Positions 13,435 through 24,782 of a stretch of DNA of 64,000 nt are shown here, in pieces. Position numbers and translations under genes: made by a program. This DNA comes from Lobosporangium transversale (Eukaryota; Mortierellomycota; Mortierellomycetes; Mortierellales; Mortierellaceae), in NCBI RefSeq assembly GCF_002105155.1, contig NW_019028990.1:241501-305500 (forward strand). Reading direction: 5' to 3'. The notes under the pieces were generated by a model. The model was not told the DNA's origin and ran no database searches. It saw only the letters and a list, made by a program, of their open reading frames with translations. Positions within the stretch are counted from its first letter, which is position 1; the number at the start of each line of letters is the position of its first letter.

Positions 13435-14596
13435 ATGTCTCTTCATTCCTCATATGGCCCGCGGAGAAATTTTCGCACGCCTTCCAAATTAAGATGCCGT
13501 CGTGCACTCTCTTCAGGGCTAAGGTCTACATTGTTCTCATCGCCGTCACCGTCATCATCGCCATCAGCAGCAACAACAACAACAGCAGCAATAACAGCGG
13601 CAACGCTAACAGCAGTAACGCCGACAAGAAGAGTAGCTACTCCAAAAACATCAGATACTTTCTCATCCAGAAAGGCTAGAAGGGCCTCCATTACGTCGCC
13701 ATATGCACGATCTAAGGGGTCACTGCCATCATCGCCTCTATTGCCACTGCCATTCCAGTCGAAGATGACATCAAGCTTCATCGGTCTCATACAAACAAAC
13801 ATGGCCCCTCCAAGATCTCCTGCCCCTATACCCAACAACAGTAATAATAGGCATAAAAACATCGACGATCCTTTTCTTCCCTTTTGTACATTCAAAGATG
13901 CAGCGTCGGTCACGTCACTCAATCGCTGCAAGACAAGGGATATCTTTATTGATTACCGTGAGTAGCATCACCATGTCATTCATTTCTTAGTTTTTAATAT
14001 ATCAGCGAAGTGTGATATAGCCAGCGAATAGAAGAGAGGCATTGTACTCTAGCGAAGTATATATTTATATACCATGATTGTTATCACTCTCTAGCTTACA
14101 TTAAACCACCCAAATCACCAGACTTCAATGCAACCACCACAGAAAACGAGGACGACCCCTATGTTTGTCCATCAATATCTCAGATTCCTCGCTACAAGAG
14201 TGTTAGATTGTGCTCCCATATTGACATGATGAATGGAACCAGTAAAGCAACAACAATAACAAGAGGAACAACAACAACAACAAGATCACCAACAACAACA
14301 AGTCGGCAGCTTTCTTGGAGGGTTGACGAGGCTCACAATCCGTTTTTTGTACCTGCTCTTTCTTATAAGAATAAGGATGATGCCGCTAAGAAGATCAATG
14401 GTGACCCTCAGGGGCGTAATATTGATGACCAGGGCTTTGCCAATATCGAAGGTAAAGGGACCTTTTTTGTTATTTCATTTCATTTTTTGAGGGGAAAGGT
14501 CATTATTGTAATTTTTTTTTTTTTTGCAATCACGAACTTATTGCATCAGTTTGAAATTTTACGAAAGGTTCGGCAATTCTGAACTCCTCTCTCATG

Positions 14597-14648
<52 letters not shown>

Positions 14649-15217
14649 GTTATTATAATCACAGCAAAGTCCTTATTCGTACGAGATGAACATCTGAACT
14701 ACTTGAATGAAACATATACCGTTGACGAAGTTCCTCTTGGTTCTGGTAAATTTTCGCGCGTGTACAAGGTTCAAGACCGTACCACAAAGATATTCTATGC
14801 TGTAAAGATCCTGAACGAACGTGGAAAGGGTAGCATAAGGAGGTTTGTTGCATCGTCAAGCACCTGCTTTTAGGGACTCAATTAGATAAAGGATTTTTTT
14901 TTTCTTTATTCTTTTTCCCTCTTCTTTAGACTAATTATACACCTTGGTGCATTTCAATGTTTGTTCTGTCTAGGGAAAACCTTTTGAAAGAAGTCAGGAA
15001 TATGTGGAAAGTTGGTCAGAGTCGGTCTCGGCATGTAGTAGATTTACACAGCGTTTGGATACAGAACGCACGAATACATTTGCTATTAGATCTCTATGGA
15101 TGTGGAAGGTAAACCGGATTAATGGCATACGACAACCCCCTTGCTGCAGATTCCCCCTCTCTCTTTAATGAATTATCTGAAATATGTGCGTTCTAATATG
15201 GCCTAAATATTGCATCG

Positions 15218-15250
<33 letters not shown>

Positions 15251-16080
15251 CATCCAGCCTTAAATTCACAATGATGACGCTAAAGGAAAAGAGTGGTTTT
15301 GACGAAGGGCGGATATGGCGATATCTGAAGGAACTTTCTTTGGTATGTTTTTAAAAAAATAAAAAATTATGCATTTATGCACCTGCAGAAAGCTCTTCAT
15401 TATTACGAGTCTATGATGTTCAGAGATATGAATGTATTAAGCCTGCTAACCTGACTAATTTTTTTTTTTTTTTTTTTGACACACAGGGCTTGCATGCCAT
15501 TCATCAATGCAATATTATTCACCTTGATTTGAAGCCAGAAAATATATTTATCGGCTCAGACAAGACTCTCAGGATTGGCGATTTCGGTCACTCTGTCGCG
15601 CTGCCCCTCCAAGAGAATGAAAGTGATGGACTGGAAGGCGATCATTGTTATATGGCCAGAGAGCTCCTTGACGGTCATTGCGGTGTGTTTTCAGACATCT
15701 TTAGCCTCGGAATGATAATCTATGAGATGATCAGCAATCGATGTGATGAACTTCCAGGATATGGCTCTGAATGGCATTACTTGCGCAGCGGAGAACCCAT
15801 TTTCTGTGAATCTCGTAGTGTTGTCGCAGGGATTGGCTCGGAATCAAGCTCAGGCTCAAGCTCAGGCTCTGGCACAAGCTCAGGCTCTGGCACAAGCTCA
15901 AGACCTGAATTATCGACGATCAGCAGTAGATATGAACGGTTTTCAGTGGAACTATTAAGCCTTGTTCAATACATGATGCAACCCACTTTCGAGAAGCGAC
16001 CTCAAGCGACAGAGATTTCAGTCATTGCTTCTCGTTTTGATACCCATTTTAGCAGAGAAAACAAAGGTCATCTCGCATGA
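13435..16080 (+). CDS. Wee1/Myt1-family protein kinase
   Basis: Six exons: 13435-13957, 14095-14451, 14665-14842, 14974-15108, 15258-15342, 15487-16080, 623 residues. Wee1-family kinases phosphorylate Cdk1 on the inhibitory Tyr to delay mitosis. The first 300 residues are Ser/Thr/Arg-rich and low complexity, as expected for a regulatory region. The kinase domain has the glycine loop near 319-326 (LGSGKFSRV), Lys341 (AVKI), HLDLKPEN with Asp440, and DFG at 458-460. HLD in place of HRD and the EGD..Y activation segment (476-481) are typical of Wee1/Myt1. The usual APE is A-R-E (483-485). A Ser/Gly/Thr repeat encoded at about 15841-15900 interrupts the C-lobe. No membrane segment is visible, which favours Wee1 over Myt1. 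Intron 2 ends in a long TTA microsatellite. It is probably active, but the ARE change leaves some doubt. Confidence 0.87.
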
Positions 16081-16147
16081 CTTGTAAATAAACTATTTTA
16101 TTAAATGAAAAAGTGAAAGGAGGATTTGTGGAGTATAATAACGCATT

Positions 16148-16182
<35 letters not shown>

Positions 16183-16879
16183 CAAAACCCAAAACCACGC
16201 GACTAACACAAAAAAAGAAAAAAGAAAACAAGTTTGACTCCTTCCCACACAAAGCACACAGGCGGATGGATGTTTATGAGTGTGGCTTTCTGCTTTCCAA
16301 CTTTCAGTGTCATGTGATGAGGAACCTGCACAGCGACAAAAAGGGGAAAAAGGACTACATGTATAGAGCAAGGCACTGTACTGTACTTTGACAACAGAAC
16401 CGAGGAACGGAGACACTTCCGATCGGCCCTTTTTTTTATTTTTTTTAAGCTTGTCTCATTTCTCTTTCCACTCTCCACACATTCCTTTCCCACCTCTCCT
16501 TTTCATTTCCGACCTTCTTTTTTTTTTTTTTTTTTTTTGTTGTGTCAGTCCAAGTCAGATCAGCCTTTTTGGAAGTTCATTCGTTGTACAACGTTTGCAT
16601 TTTGCCACGCCAAAGCATTTTTTTTTTTTTTTTTTTTGGAACTAAGAAAGGGACAATTGTGATTCAGAAACAAACTCATTTTCTACCCCACATTTATAAT
16701 ACACGCAGGTACAGATCGCCAACTAGTCAATCCTAACTTGAGGGAAAGGAAATAAAAAAAAGGGGTAGCGAGGGTAGTTGATAAAAAAGTACAGTCAATT
16801 TTCTAGCTTCCTGATCATATTTTTGTGTTTCTTTCCTTTTTTTAAAAACTGGATCCACTATAATATATTTATTTTAGTC
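16081..16879. other. Intergenic region between the kinase and Clu1 genes
   Basis: About 800 bases with long T runs at 16149-16180, 16518-16538 and 16618-16637. Open frames here consist largely of poly-Phe or poly-Lys from homopolymers and are rejected. The last 100 bases should hold the Clu1 promoter; I see no clear element. Confidence 0.6.
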
Positions 16880-19563
16880 ATGGCAGACAAAACACCCGAA
16901 CAAACTCTCCCTGAGACAGCTGTTGCAACTGAGCAGGAGACTCAAGGTAGAAAAAAAAAAAAAAAAAAAGATAAATCATTCCGTTATGATGTGAACATGG
17001 TCCATTGGACAATGCTATTGTTTGATCCGCTCCGATCCTTATATCTGTAAATCATAATAATAAATAAATAAATGAATAAAAATGGTTATAGAGATCGAAG
17101 AGGCCGGTGCTGAGGAGTTTTACCAGATCACCATCAACCTTCCTAACAAGGGTGGTAAAGTCCAGGTCATTGTAAGTGCCGTTAAAATTGCACAACTGGA
17201 TATATCACCACCAAGTCTAATTCATGTTTGGAATGACAGTTGTAGACTTTATGACTATTTGGCTAATTCTTTTCTTCACTATTTCATTTAATCCATTTAT
17301 TTGTGCTTCTTGAATATTAAAGGCTAGCCCTCGTGAGGCAATTCAGGATGTTCGACAATCTATTGTTGAATCAACAGAGACGTGTATTCACTCTTGTTTC
17401 TCGCTTGCCTTCAATGGTGTCAAGCTGAATGATTTTATGGAATTGGGTGATGTAGAAGGCATCACACCCGATAGTGAGCTTGATTTGGTCTTGAGTAAGT
17501 TTAAAAAGTTTTAATGAAATGATATCGAAATGTTGCTTAGCAAGAAGCGAACGAAATTTAACAAAGTTCATTCGATCAAACATAGACAATTACACTGAGC
17601 GGGAGGCTAGGATCCATGTCAACCGTCTTCGTGACTTGCTTGCAGGACCCGCCAAATTAAACGTCAATGCTGTTGGAATCGATCCTGGCTTGTCCTTTTT
17701 ATCAACCGTGTCCGGCCATGTTGGTAAGAAGCTTTAAGATACAGAGAGAGAGCCAGTTTTTGTTTTTGTTATTGTATATGTATTATCGTTATTGGGATTT
17801 GGTTGCTTACTGAAGTTATAAAATATTTATTACCGGAAATATAGAGGAACCTCCAGTAGACAACTCGACCTATGAAACTGCACCTACGACTGTCTTCTCT
17901 AAATTTGATCTCAAGGCTTCTGCAGCTCTCTCCGACTTTGTGCCCAAGGGACTTGAAAGAACACCTGTTCAGTGTGTCAAAAGCATTGCCTTGTCTGGAT
18001 GGAACCCTCCTCCTCACCACCTTCGACTTCGTGGCGATCTTATGTACTTGATTGTCACCACCCTGGAGGGTGAGACTGTTCAGATCACCTCCACCGCTAC
18101 CGGATTCCACGTCAACAAATCAACGTCCAACCACTTTGATCCTACTCCTCGCCAGGATGCCAAAGCTGCTAGTGACCACTCTTTGATCGTTCTTTTGGAG
18201 AAGGTCTCGCCCTTGTTTGCGACCAACTTCAAGAAGCTTCAGGAGTTCATCACCCGCCACCATATGCTTGAGGTACTTCCTGTCACAACTGCCCAGCCTG
18301 CTTACCCCTGGGCTATTCAGCCTTCACCTCACACTTACGATCCTACGCGCCCCTCAGAGGCGTACCTCAACTACGGAACCGATTCTGTTGATAGCCTACG
18401 TGACTGGAACGATGAGCTTCAATCACATCGTGAGCTTCCTCGCTCAAACTTGCAGGAGCGTGTAATGCGTGATCGTTTCCTTAACAAGATTCACGCTGAT
18501 TTCGCTGATGCTGCTGTTCGTGGTGCTATGGATGTCGTTAACGGCAATGTTGTGCCGTTGAACCCTCTGGAGGCTGAGGATTCACATATGTACGTTTACA
18601 ACAATATTTTCTTTAGCAAGGGCTTTGATGGACGCAACACTTTTGAAAAGCTTGGTGGAGATGATGCTGCTCATGTTGCTACCGGTAAGGACTTGGAGGG
18701 TGTCCGCACCTTGAACGGCGTCGATGTTGAAGGTTTGTACACGCTGGGCACAATTGTTGTTGACTACAAGGGCGTCCGTGTTGTGGCTCAATCAATTGTC
18801 CCTGGTATTTTCAGACAACAGGAGGAGTCCTCGATTGTTTATGGCTCTGTCGACAATGGCCCCTTGGTCAAGTCAGATGAAAAGTTCCATGAAATCTTGG
18901 GCCAGGCCGCAAAGGCTCTGCACTTGGCTGAGCATGCTGTCGATAATGGCGAGGGTGACTCCACAAAGCTTTGGACCTCATTCGACACTAAGGGTCTTAT
19001 GGGTGCTGACGGTCGTCGTTACCTCTTGGACCTGTATCGTCTCAATCCTGTTGATATTGAGTTCCTTGAGAACGATTTCCCCGCCAAGGATGGAGTTCCC
19101 GAATACCCTCACAAATTGACGTTGATGAGACCTGAGCTTATGCTACTTTTCTGGGAGCACAAGCTCCGTGCCTGGATGCAGGAGCGTGCCAAGGAGATCC
19201 AGAAGCGTGCAGAGGAGAAGAAGGCTCTTGCTGGCGAGAAGGAAGCCAAGGAAGAAGAGAAGAAAACTACTGAGGATAAGAAGGGAGACGAAGCACCTTC
19301 GGACCAAAAGAAGGAGGAGAAGGCAGAGAAGGAAGAGAATGAAGAGGATGCTAAAGGAGAGGTTGCTACTCCTGCCGCTGAAAGCAGTCCTGAGGAGGAC
19401 ATTAACATCCTTGACTTTGATCTTACGTTCAATGTTGACGCATTCACCTCTGTCAAGACCCCTCCTGAAAGTGGTAAAACTAAGGCGGCACAAGAGAGCG
19501 TTATCCGCGAGGCCTCCAAGTTCTTGCGTGAGAATGTCATCGGTGTTTTGGTATGTAACTGGG

Positions 19564-19603
<40 letters not shown>

Positions 19604-21533
19604 TCTTAGGATACAGGCCTAATTTCCTGTTGACAGCTGCTGACCACATGAACGGTTATTTTATTATATATATTTTAATAGCTTCAAGATTTCACAGCCT
19701 ATATTGTTTCACCTATTGATGGTGGTTCGTTGACGAAGGCAATGCATCGTCGTGGAATTAACATGAGGTATCTAGGTCGCATTGCTACATTGGCGAAGGA
19801 GAGCAATGAACCGGCCCTGGTTCATATCAACTATTTGGCCATGCAGGAGATGGTTGTCCGCTCAGTTAAGCGTATCATCCGCAAGGCTCTTCGTGGATTG
19901 CCTACTACCCATATCCCAGACTGCATCTCTCATATTCTCAATTGTTTATTGGGACATGAGCTTAATGCTAATCCTGTTGCTGGCTTGGCTCAAGATGACT
20001 ACTCCTATGCCAAATTTACTCCTGAGAGCTTGCGCGAGGACATTCAAACAGAGGTCCAGCTGCGTTACCGTTTCAATCTGCCTGAAAACTTTGTAAAGAA
20101 TATTGCTAAAGAGAAGAAGGTCCCATTGTTGAGAGATGTCTGCTTGCGTGCTGGTATCCAGATTGAGGCACGCGACTATATCTTTTCCCCTACTTCTGAG
20201 CCTGAGGCTACTTCTGCTAGCGCTGATCGAGTGGCAGCAGCAGCACCTAGTGGCAAGAAGGGCAAACAGAACAAGTCGGAAAAGAGCCACCAGGACAAGC
20301 AAACTCGCACGATTGCAAAGTCTAAGAAGCGGGCTACTACTTTTGAGGCTAATGATATTTTGACGATTTTACCTCTTGTTAAGCAAGCGGCGACCCGCTC
20401 TAGTTACGCAGATGAGGCATTTGAGGCAGGCAAGACCAGTTTGGCGCAGGGTCAGCGTCAGTTGGGGTTGGAGCTGCTGTTGGAGTCGTTGGCGCTGCAC
20501 GAGCAGACGTATGGTTTCTTGCATCCAGAGACAGCACGATGCTACCAGGCCCTGGCGATGATCTACTACCACTCTGATGACAGAGAGGTTGCGCTTGATT
20601 TCCAACGCAAGGCAGTGATTGTGTCGGAGAGGACACTTGGGGTTGATTCACCTGAGGCTCTGCACAACTACTTGAACCTAGGACTGTTTGAGCACGCATC
20701 TGGGCGCACATTGACGGCCCTAAAGTATTTGAAACATGCTATTCATTACTGGGACTTGATCTATGGCAAGAACCATCCAGATTCGTCGACAGCGGACAAT
20801 AACATTGCAGTGATGTTGCAATCGTTAAAGGATTTTGAAAAGTCATGTGCGTTCTTTGAGCGTGCGAAGGAGACACAGGAGTTGGCGCATGGTAAAGAGC
20901 ATTTGATTATTGCAAACTGTCATCATGTCTTGGCGAAGGCCCATGCTTTCAAGGGAGATTTTGAGACGGCAGTCAAGGTTGAGAAGACTGCATATGATAT
21001 GTTCCTCAAGTTGGTAAGGAGGAAAAAAAAAAAAAAAAAAAAAAAAAAATCAATTGGAACAGGATCCATGCTGTAAAAAAAAAAAAAAAAAAAAAAAAAG
21101 AAAGATGTGGCGTACAATTTTTAACTATTGTAAAAAAAAAAAATTTTATTATAATTAATAGGCTGGCGCTGAGGATGTGAGGACAAAAGAAGCCGAGTTG
21201 TGGTTGCAAGAATTAAAGAACACTGCAGAGTTCACAGCGAACCAGGCAAAGTACGAGAAGGCAGCATTGGAACAACAACAGCAACAAGCACAACAAGCTC
21301 TTCACAGGGTGACGTCTCTGTCAGCGACAGCACAAGCAGCAGCTAGTAAGGCGGCGCTGGCAGAAGCAGCAATCCGAGCAGCGAATGCAGATGCAAAGAT
21401 TGGATCGAGAGGTCATTTGTCATTGAATGAGTTGTTGGATTATATCAATAATCAGCCGCAAGGATCGTCTGCAGGTAGCAAGGGCAAGAAGGGTGGCAAG
21501 GCCAACGCTACAAAGCGTGGCAACAAGAAGTAA
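16880..21533 (+). CDS. CLU1: Clustered mitochondria protein homologue (CLU1/TIF31)
   Basis: Seven exons: 16880-16946, 17092-17171, 17323-17494, 17586-17723, 17845-19550, 19682-21013, 21162-21533, 1288 residues, close to yeast Clu1/Tif31. The family binds mRNAs for mitochondrial proteins, keeps mitochondria evenly distributed, and co-purifies with eIF3 in yeast. Visible parts in order: a ubiquitin-like N-terminal CLU region (ASPREAIQDVRQSI), GSKL-like repeats, the central CLU domain (YVYNNIFFSKGFDG; GLMGADGRRYLLDLYRL), a highly charged Lys/Glu segment at about residues 575-650, the second conserved region (NMRYLGRIATLAKE), then TPR-like helices (TYGFLHPETARCYQALAMIY) and an Ala/Gln-rich tail ending in lysines. 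The introns carry some of the longest homopolymers of the window (at 19566-19600, 21023-21050 and 21075-21099). Exon phases all close without a break. Confidence 0.95.
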
Positions 21534-22758
21534 AGACAACGCGGATTCAGCTTTTTTTTTTTTTTTGAATTTTTTTTTTTCTTTCTTCGAATATAGAATA
21601 AGGAAAAAAAGAAAGGCATAGGAGCAATGGTGACTAAACAACTTTACACACACATATATACAAATACGCATTTGCATACATTTACAGATTTGAATAAAAG
21701 AATAATCAATTTTGGCAATTGATTTTTAGTGGGATCTGGTTAGGCTGGGGTCGAGCTTAGCATCTGGCGTTAAAAAAAAGTTTTGGGATATTTACAAATT
21801 TGGATTGCCATCAGATAAGCTAAAAAAGAAAGGATATCGGGTAAGAAGCAGAGAACAAATGGGGGGAGATATATTTGTGTATATATATATATATATATAT
21901 ATATGTTATTGTATAGAGTATATATATATATGCATTACATGTATTGTGGGAATAAAAGAGACTGTAGCTATGCGAGAGACAAAGGCGAGTCGTATGATGA
22001 CCATAAATGTCCTTGATCAATCTCCTTTTTTGCTTTGTGTTCAAGGATCGACAGAGTTTTTTCTATTGTTATTCAAACTCCACACGGTCCACATGACAAA
22101 GCAAAGAGTTGGTCTAATCGATTGAAATTGAATGGTTTTATAAATCCACACTAGTGTACGTGTAGTGTGTGTGCAGTAGTGTGTGTTTAGAAGAAAGGAA
22201 ATAAAAAAAAAAAAAAAAAAAAAAAAAAAGCGGCATGGATGAGTGGTGGCACAAGGTTTTTTCTTTTGTTTCTATGAGAGAACAAGCCACTTTGAACGTG
22301 GGTTTTTGTTATCAGATCCAATATTTTTTTTGTCCTGAATTTAATGGCAGTAAAAAATCAGATAAATAGACAGCCCATTTAATATTTTTTTAATTTTTTT
22401 ATTTTTTACGTACGACTTTTTACTCCTTTATTTCCCTTCTTTTTCCTCTTTTCCTCTTTTCCTCTTTTCCTCTCCCCCCCTTTTTCTTTTCTTTTTTTTT
22501 TTTCTCTTCTTCTCACACTTTCCTCTCCTTCCTCTTCGCTCTTTACGCCGTTCAACTTTTTCTTTTTTTTTTTTTTTTGTTCGTGTCACGACTTTAGTTC
22601 CTCATTCAGCTCATTCAATTGCAATCCATTTTTTATTTTTATTCTGGATTCATTACTTACGACCATAAACAACAACACAAACAACAAAACAAAGTTCTTT
22701 TTATATTCATCAATTCAATACAACCACTATAATATCAACTAAAAAGTAAAAAAAAAAA
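21534..22758. other. Intergenic region and Ftr1 promoter
   Basis: About 1.2 kb with poly(T) runs, a TA microsatellite at 21878-21905, a TG-rich stretch near 22155-22185, a poly(A) run at 22203-22229 and a long pyrimidine tract at 22425-22580. The pyrimidine tract is the likely Ftr1 core promoter. No gene is supported. Confidence 0.55.
22309..22365. promoter_or_regulatory. Pair of WGATAA motifs upstream of Ftr1
   Basis: TTATCA (22309-22314, reverse of TGATAA) and AGATAA (22360-22365) lie about 50 bases apart and 390-450 bases before the Ftr1 ATG. Fungal iron-sensing GATA repressors (Fep1, SreA, Urbs1) bind WGATAA pairs in promoters of iron-uptake genes. The motif is short and frequent in AT-rich DNA, so the role is inferred from gene context only. 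Confidence 0.3.
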
Positions 22759-23064
22759 ATGGGAGCAGAAGAATATTTCTCAATCCCAATCTTTTTCATC
22801 ATCTTTCGAGAGACTGTCGAGGCAGCCATTATTGTCTCCGTCCTACTCTCGTTCTTGAATCAAGTCTTGACAGATGATCAAGCCGTGCGCAAACGTCTAA
22901 GTCGCCAGGTAAGAAAAAAAAAAAAAAAAAAAAAAAAAAGATAAATGTTACCTTAAAACTTGAGCTCGTTGTAAAACTATGACTATGACTATGACCCAGC
23001 GACTAATGTCTGTTAAACCTTCCTTCTTCTACTTCTTTTACTGCGAACTACAACTTCCATTACC

Positions 23065-23101
<37 letters not shown>

Positions 23102-23217
23102 TTTAGGTGTGGGCTGGTACTGCACTTGGGTTACTTATTTCGCTGGCCATGGGAGCAGGATTCATTGTTATCTGGTACGTATTTTATAGAATCATTGACT
23201 TCTTTAACTTGTCCTTT

Positions 23218-23251
<34 letters not shown>

Positions 23252-24172
23252 CACACGCTTATTTTATATATATGTTTTTTCTCTATCTCTTTTTCATCCA
23301 GGAATCTTTATGCTACCAACCTCTGGGCGATCAGCGAAGGAATCTGGGTTGGATGCTTCTCATTCGTGGCCGTGATAATGATTACAGTGATGGGAATTGC
23401 CATGCTTCGAACCAACCAAATGCAAGAGAAATGGAAGCTCAAGTTGAGGAAGGCTATGGATGATGAAAATGCAGAGGGTCTCGGGAATCAATCCCGTAAA
23501 TACGCTCTGTTCCTCTTACCTCTCATCACAGTCTTGCGTGAAGGTTTGGAGGCCGTTGTCTTCATCGGTGGTGTCACCTTCACAGAAGAACTTGAAGCGA
23601 TCCCCTTGGCCATCTTGGCAGGGTTGGGTCTAGGTTGGTTAGTAGGATTTGCCATCTATCGTGGAGGCAATCGAATGGGACTTCATCGATTCTTTGTAGG
23701 ATCTACTTGTTTGTTATTATTGGTCGCTGCAGGATTGGTCGTCAAGGGCATTGCAGCGTTCGAAGCAGATCGATGGAACAGATTAACAGGAGCACAATCG
23801 GATGATGATGGTACATTTGATCCTCGAGTCAATGTCTGGGCCCTCAAATGCTGTGATCCTAAAACACCCGATGCCGGATGGTGGGGCGTGGCCAATTCAT
23901 TGGTCGGTTGGAGCAACGTGGCCTCTTACTGGACCATTGGCTCTTATATCCTTTATTGGGGTCTGGTCTCTGCATGGTTGATTCGATCCAAGACAAAGAA
24001 GACCAAGGCTCTGACGGCTGAAAAGAGACCTCTTCTCGCAAACACTGCAGGTCACATCGATTCTTCTGCTACTGTTGTCGCTGCCTCTGCTCCTACTCAT
24101 GCTCCTGCTTCTACATCTACATCTGGAGGATATCGTCGTATTATGGATGATAACGAGATTACTGTCGCCTAA
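22759..24172 (+). CDS. FTR1: High-affinity iron permease Ftr1
   Basis: Three exons: 22759-22908, 23107-23174, 23302-24172, 362 residues. Ftr1 carries ferric iron across the plasma membrane as it is produced by a partner multicopper ferroxidase (Fet3). Both iron-binding REXXE motifs are present: RETVE at 17-21 in the first membrane helix and REGLE at 152-156, matching the yeast spacing. About seven hydrophobic segments follow. The C-terminus has a basic patch (RSKTKKTK) and an Ala/Ser/Thr-rich cytosolic tail. Intron 1 has a poly(A) run just after the donor and an ATT microsatellite before the acceptor; intron 2 has a 30-base A run. No ferroxidase gene is adjacent, unlike the divergent FET3-FTR1 arrangement in many fungi. 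The 3' neighbour is the convergent phytochelatin synthase. Confidence 0.95.
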
Positions 24173-24782
24173 GAAAAAAAAAAAAAAAAAAAAAATTCCC
24201 ACGTTGGCCCTCCTCCTCCCCGTTTTTGCCTTCCCCTTCGCCTCCTTCATTTATTTCTTTTTAGTACACATAATTTTGTTTTTATTTTTTATTTTTTATT
24301 TTTGCACATAGTCTATTAGTTCGCATATTATACATATATTCATACACACCCAATTTGTTTTCACCTTTTTTTTTTTTTTTTTTATTGTACAGTTGTCTGG
24401 CAGCATGTTTTAAGCTGACAGGTAATAAAGCAAAAGCAAATAACCAACCAAATATACAAATACAAATACCAAATATGTTATATTTCTATACAGAAGTCAC
24501 CTTTTTTTTTTTTTTTTTTTTTTTGCAGTAATAGGTTTCCTTACAATTTCATATGAAAAAAAGGAATGAATGCTCATGTGACAAACCAAGATTATAAATT
24601 TACAAAGTGTCAAATGCCAATGAAAATAGGCTTACTTACTACCCTCCTTGTCTTGCGTCAACGTTTTTTTTCTCATCTCCTTATTTCCTTATTTTTTGAA
24701 TTATTTATTTCCTAAAAGTCTAAAAGTGGAGTTTATAAGAAAAAAAAAAGGAATAAGGTATATATCAATCATAGTCTATATT
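24173..24782. other. Convergent 3' regions of Ftr1 and phytochelatin synthase
   Basis: About 610 bases between two converging stop codons. It contains A and T runs near 24175-24195, 24367-24383 and 24502-24524 and presumably both 3' UTRs. I see no gene. Confidence 0.6.

Noticed and set aside
16113..16645. Several overlapping open frames with poly-Phe and poly-Lys
   Set aside because: They depend on homopolymer runs, have no splice context, and no family is recognisable.
19109..19719. Open frames on both strands over the charged segment of Clu1
   Set aside because: They are low-complexity Lys/Arg or Ser/Phe readings of the Glu/Lys-rich coding segment; the Clu1 frame is continuous.
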